The notes beneath the pieces are model-generated. The model saw nothing but the letters and a program-made list of their open reading frames with translations. It ran no database searches and had not been told where the DNA came from. This document shows, one piece after another, positions 60,590 through 64,000 of a stretch of 64,000 nucleotides of DNA; the stretch's first letter is position 1; each line of letters begins with the position of its first letter. This DNA is from Tritrichomonas musculus (taxonomy: Eukaryota; Parabasalia; Tritrichomonadida; Tritrichomonadidae). The DNA lies in the NCBI GenBank assembly GCA_039105265.1, contig JAPFFF010000036.1, positions 248,001-312,000 of the forward strand, in the 5' to 3' direction. The position numbers were made by a program, and so were the translations under genes.

Positions 60590-61081
60590 TTATTCACCAA
60601 ATATTTCATCAATGACACTATCATTGGTGAATAAGGAGCCGAAATCAGCTGATTGATCATCACTGAAAATGAAGAAGTCATCATCAGAATTGATTTCATT
60701 TTCATATGGAATTGAATCAATGACTTCATAAGAATCATTTGAATCTGGATCCATTTTGTCATCATTTTTCTTATCTCTCATTTCGACGAGGCGTTCTACT
60801 TTTGCTAAGAAGTTTTCGATGAGCTTGTTTTTGATCTTCATGAGTGGAAAGTAGAACTTTACATAGTTTTCAAAAAATTATAAGAATTCAAATGAATATT
60901 CCACAGAAAGTCTGTTGAAAAGGATATTCTTTTCCCCTGCATTAGCTTTCTTCAATTCACGTGGTTTCAACAAGAAGAGGGAATGTGCAGGATCCTGACT
61001 GTTCTTGAAATAAAAATATGTTGTATAGCTATACATAAAATAATTTGTAATTGTTTTTTCTAAATCACTAAAATTTTTCAA
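60590..61081 (-). pseudogene. hypothetical gene interrupted by one in-frame stop
   Basis: Two minus-strand frames, 61081 to 60878 and 60841 to 60590, are in the same phase and separated by a single TAA followed by FFENYVKFYFPL. Together they would give about 163 residues: an aromatic start, a basic middle (LLKPRELKKANAGEKNIL), a helical LIENFLAKVERLVEMRDKK, and an acidic tail with DDDFFIFSDDQSADFGS. No family recognised. It lies just downstream of the kinase relic and could be its C-terminal part, or independent. Confidence 0.4.
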
Positions 61082-61129
61082 TGAAAAAAGATCTAAAAGA
61101 GATATCTAAACCTCAGCAAAATTCTATGC

Positions 61130-61800
61130 TCATTAAATTATCAAGCATTTTTATTAGTGACATCATTTTATACAGGGACATCAACTATTTGAGCAAGTGA
61201 GAAATTGTTGTTAAACATAAGGTCAATAATCTCGTCAAATGTTGGAGTTTTGATGCTTTAAATAACGTGCAACTCTTGATCTGACTGATGCAATACTCAT
61301 TTATTTTCGATGATGCGATCAGATACTTCATGCTGATGTTGGTGAGCCTGTCTCGCAAGCTCTGCTTCGGGAGGCTTCCTGTGAAGAGTGCGAAAAGGAC
61401 AACGTCTTACGAGTAAATGTCTGCTATGTTGTCGTATTCTTCTTCCTTTACCATCTATGGCCAGACTCGAGCCTGTTTCTGACGTGTCGCCTACATGAAC
61501 AAGACAGAAATAAATGATTTTTGAATTGAATACTGAGTTCATCATGATGCAAGGCGCCTTGCATCATACCCAATTTGTGAATTCACGACATTAAAAAGGC
61601 AACATCAACTGCAATTCGCACCTTCAGGTTGTTACTCAGAAGATTCTTCGATGTGATCTCTTTCACACTTTAAGGAAGAAGCTCAAAGAAAAGAGCAAAC
61701 GTCGTCTTCTCACTTTCTTTGGCTGATGCACTGCGAAATGTCGATCTCTTTCAGTTGGAGTTTCAATCAAATCATTTCAGAAGTCGCCACAATAAACCGT
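61130..61800 (-). pseudogene. decayed protein kinase (TKL-like), possibly kinase/Sel1
   Basis: Minus-strand translation in shifting frames gives kinase landmarks in order: TTFALFFELLP, then LKVRIAVDVAFLMS and IHKLGMM (the helix before the catalytic loop), a patch with GDTSETGSS, EEYDNIADIYS (subdomain IX-like), FALFTGSLPK, and finally KTPTFDEIIDLMFNNNFS. Several stops and shifts occur. Part of it (61700 to 61760) is shared with the Sel1 relic at 48010 to 48060. GC content is above that of the intergenic DNA. Confidence 0.6.
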
Positions 61801-62486
61801 AATTCAGAGAAGAAAGATGGCCTTTTTTGAGATAATATATAATTTACAGTATGAGTTAATGATTCTTTACCTTTTTATTCTATCTATCATTAAATTGTTT
61901 ATCATAATAAAGTAATCATCAAGAATTATTGATGTTTTTTAGAATTTTTCGTTTTATTTTTATCTTTATATGTTTTTAAACATATATTTTCCTTTTTTTG
62001 CATTTATTTTATTTTAATATGCTTTTTTTGCTCTTTTTTTTAATAAAATTTACGATTATTTTCAATTGAAAAAGTTTTCAAAAAAGTGGCTAAAAAACAC
62101 ATTTTTACATTTTTTCCCCCATTTTTCCTTTCAATTTTTGGGGGCTAAAATAAGTTCCCCTTTCAATATAAATTTCAAATGTTAAAAAATTTATAAAAAA
62201 AAAAAAAAACAAATAATATTATATATGCTGCCATAAAGAATCAAATAATAATAATAATAATAATAATAAACATTTTTATGTTAGAAAATTTTTACCAATT
62301 CTTACAGCCAGCCGCAAAGTCTCAACCTCCGCTATGGGTTATGTAGCCTCGTTAAAATTTATGTACCAATATAAAAAGATTTTTTTTTTCAATTATTTTA
62401 TAAAAAAAAAAAAAAAGAAAAAAGGAATCATTGATCAGATTTGATTATTTTATTATATAGAATCATTCTATTTTCTGAAAGTTTAA
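61801..62486. other. AT-rich intergenic with ATA microsatellite
   Basis: An ATA trinucleotide run lies at about 62246 to 62271. A short GC-richer island at about 62305 to 62355 (CAACCTCCGCTATGGG) has no recognised identity. No gene is seen. Confidence 0.45.
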
Positions 62487-64000
62487 TCAGAAAATATTAA
62501 CTTTATTGATTGGTATTGATATTTCTTTGAATTTTGAACTGAAATTATTTTGTTCTACAAAAAATCCTATATTAAAAATACTATATTCGAATTTCTCCCA
62601 AGAATTTTCATTTTGGCTATAAGCAATTAATTTATATTTGCTTATATTGAAATAAAACAGAGGATATTCTTTAGAATATTTCTCTCTCTCTGATGGCATT
62701 ATTTTGAATGATTCAATTGATTTGCAATTTTCAAAAGCGCACCTGCCAATCAATTTTATACTTGGAGGCAAAACTACATTTACCAAAGATGTGCAACCGG
62801 AAAAGGCTCTTGGATTAATCTCTTTTAAATTGAAAGGAAAATCTATCTTTTCAAGTGAAGTGCAATCTTCGAATGCTCTACTGCCAATAGTTAGTACAAA
62901 ATAAGGAAGTTCGATATTTTTAAGTGATGTGCAGCCTTCAAATGTATTTTTGGAGATCGCTTTTATCATCGATGGCAGTTTTATTGATGTTAATGATGAG
63001 CAGCCTTTGAAAGCACCTTTTGAGATTGTTGTGACTGTTGGTGGAATTTCAATTGATGTTAATGAAGAGCAATTCATAAAAGATTCTTCTTTAATCAGCC
63101 ATTTGATGGATGGCAACATTTTGACTTCTGTTATCAAATCACAATTCTTATAGACGTCATATTTGATAACATTGAGAAATGGATCAAAAAGATTCATAAT
63201 TCCAACATTGTTCTTTTTGGCAGCAATGCGAAATGAGTCTGACAAATCATAATCAATTTTCACATAAGTTCTTTTTGGACTTAAGTTTGTTAAAATGTAT
63301 CTGGCAATTGTTATGTAATTGTATTTGCATGCGCAATCTAAAACTTTTTTATCTTTGATGACTTTTTCAATATCTGAAAGAAATTCGAAATTTAAATAGC
63401 AAATGCCATATGTGTTGTCATAGTAACATGCTTCATCAGTTAAATTATTTATGATGTAGTCGGCAATTTCATTACGTTGATACTTGATTGCAAATTTCAA
63501 TAAATATTTGAATTCATTATTGTCAGGTTTGATATATGTTTCAATAAGGTGTATCATATCGGCTGAATTTGAATAAATAGCATAAAACCATAATGAAGTT
63601 GGTATTTCAACATTATTATAAACTAAGTATTGAAAAATACGAATGGCCCCATAAAAAGTTGCATATTCAATTAATGTTATTTCTTTTTTCTTCATTAAAA
63701 ATGGATTACTTTCAAATATCGATTCCTTAATTAAGGTATTCGAAAGATTTATATTGGCTTTGTTGACATAGCTAACAAACTCTTCAACTGAATCATTTTT
63801 TATTAATTTGCAAATATCATTATCATTTTCACCAAGGAATCTTTTTTCGTTAAAAATTGATGGATCATATAATTTGACTTTTGTTAAAATTTCACTTTTA
63901 TCTGGGTCAGGAAGCATTGGTACTATGTCTTCATAAAAATAATATTGATAGGATGAATATTTTTTCATATTCTTCTCAATAAAATTAAAAACACTTTCAT
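62487..64000 (-). CDS. ankyrin (DUF3447) plus BspA-type LRR protein, 5' end beyond window
   Basis: 504 residues visible; the frame stays open past position 64000 (ESVFNFIEKN precedes the ATG at 63968), so the true start is outside. The DUF3447-type part (KRFLGENDNDICKLIKNDSV; LIEYATFYGAIRIFQYLVYN) is followed by degenerate ankyrin repeats, then about six BspA-type LRRs near the end (SSLTSIEIPPTVTTISKGAF). The final 60 residues are not repeats. It is closely related to the 720-residue gene at 29199 and to the N-terminus of the gene at 17450. There is no membrane segment in the visible part; probably intracellular. Confidence 0.85.
   Translation of the reverse strand, partial: ESVFNFIEKNMKKYSSYQYYFYEDIVPMLPDPDKSEILTKVKLYDPSIFNEKRFLGENDNDICKLIKNDSVEEFVSYVNKANINLSNTLIKESIFESNPFLMKKKEITLIEYATFYGAIRIFQYLVYNNVEIPTSLWFYAIYSNSADMIHLIETYIKPDNNEFKYLLKFAIKYQRNEIADYIINNLTDEACYYDNTYGICYLNFEFLSDIEKVIKDKKVLDCACKYNYITIARYILTNLSPKRTYVKIDYDLSDSFRIAAKKNNVGIMNLFDPFLNVIKYDVYKNCDLITEVKMLPSIKWLIKEESFMNCSSLTSIEIPPTVTTISKGAFKGCSSLTSIKLPSMIKAISKNTFEGCTSLKNIELPYFVLTIGSRAFEDCTSLEKIDFPFNLKEINPRAFSGCTSLVNVVLPPSIKLIGRCAFENCKSIESFKIMPSEREKYSKEYPLFYFNISKYKLIAYSQNENSWEKFEYSIFNIGFFVEQNNFSSKFKEISIPINKVNIF

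Overview
The window looks like nuclear DNA of a trichomonad (parabasalid), most likely Tritrichomonas or a close relative. The evidence is very AT-rich DNA; long intron-free genes; start codons a few bases after a short Inr-like TTCATTTTT box; stop codons running into TAAA; and the typical trichomonad families: BspA-type leucine-rich repeat proteins, DUF3447/ankyrin proteins, Sel1-repeat kinases, BTB plus F5/8C proteins, a two-repeat Myb factor, a C1A protease and a caspase-fold protein. No species assignment can be proven from the sequence alone.

Positions 1 to about 12.6 kb are the right-hand part of a compact, virus-like mobile element that continues past the left edge. It carries 16 to 17 close-packed genes: a Polinton-type DDE integrase, a superfamily 3 helicase/ATPase, a two-domain membrane-anchored surface protein, a set of small coiled-coil proteins (three or four clearly related), and large charged proteins. 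The reading frames look whole, so it is probably young. Two promoter classes split it: a left class built on AACGGTTTTGACA, and a right class built on GGCGACCGTTAACC plus TCATCACATCATTTTT. I recognise no DNA polymerase B, capsid, packaging ATPase or protease in this part.

From 12.6 to 17.4 kb lies a junkyard: a 740-bp hAT-type non-autonomous element with perfect 8-bp target duplications, a broken P-like DNA transposase, a fossil of a coiled-coil protein, a 97-bp tandem duplication and another decayed frame.

From 17.4 to 64 kb are host genes separated by 0.3 to 2 kb of AT-rich DNA. They are a 1553-residue ankyrin/membrane protein with two compensating frameshifts; a caspase-fold protein without the usual catalytic His; an R2R3 Myb; an ankyrin plus LRR protein; a BTB/BACK/F5-8C protein; a second hAT-type element; an intracellular LRR protein; a protein with four kinase domains; a C1A protease homologue whose catalytic Cys is Asn; a Ser tRNA; a BTB-like protein; a kinase with about 23 Sel1 repeats; a 1829-residue BspA surface protein; and a partial ankyrin plus LRR protein. 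Relics of kinase/Sel1 genes lie at 46 to 48 kb and 61 to 62 kb.

The host genes fit signalling and surface interaction. The two apparently dead proteases and the pseudokinase domains suggest regulatory or decoy roles. The element borrows host-like promoter signals and a host-like surface-protein design.
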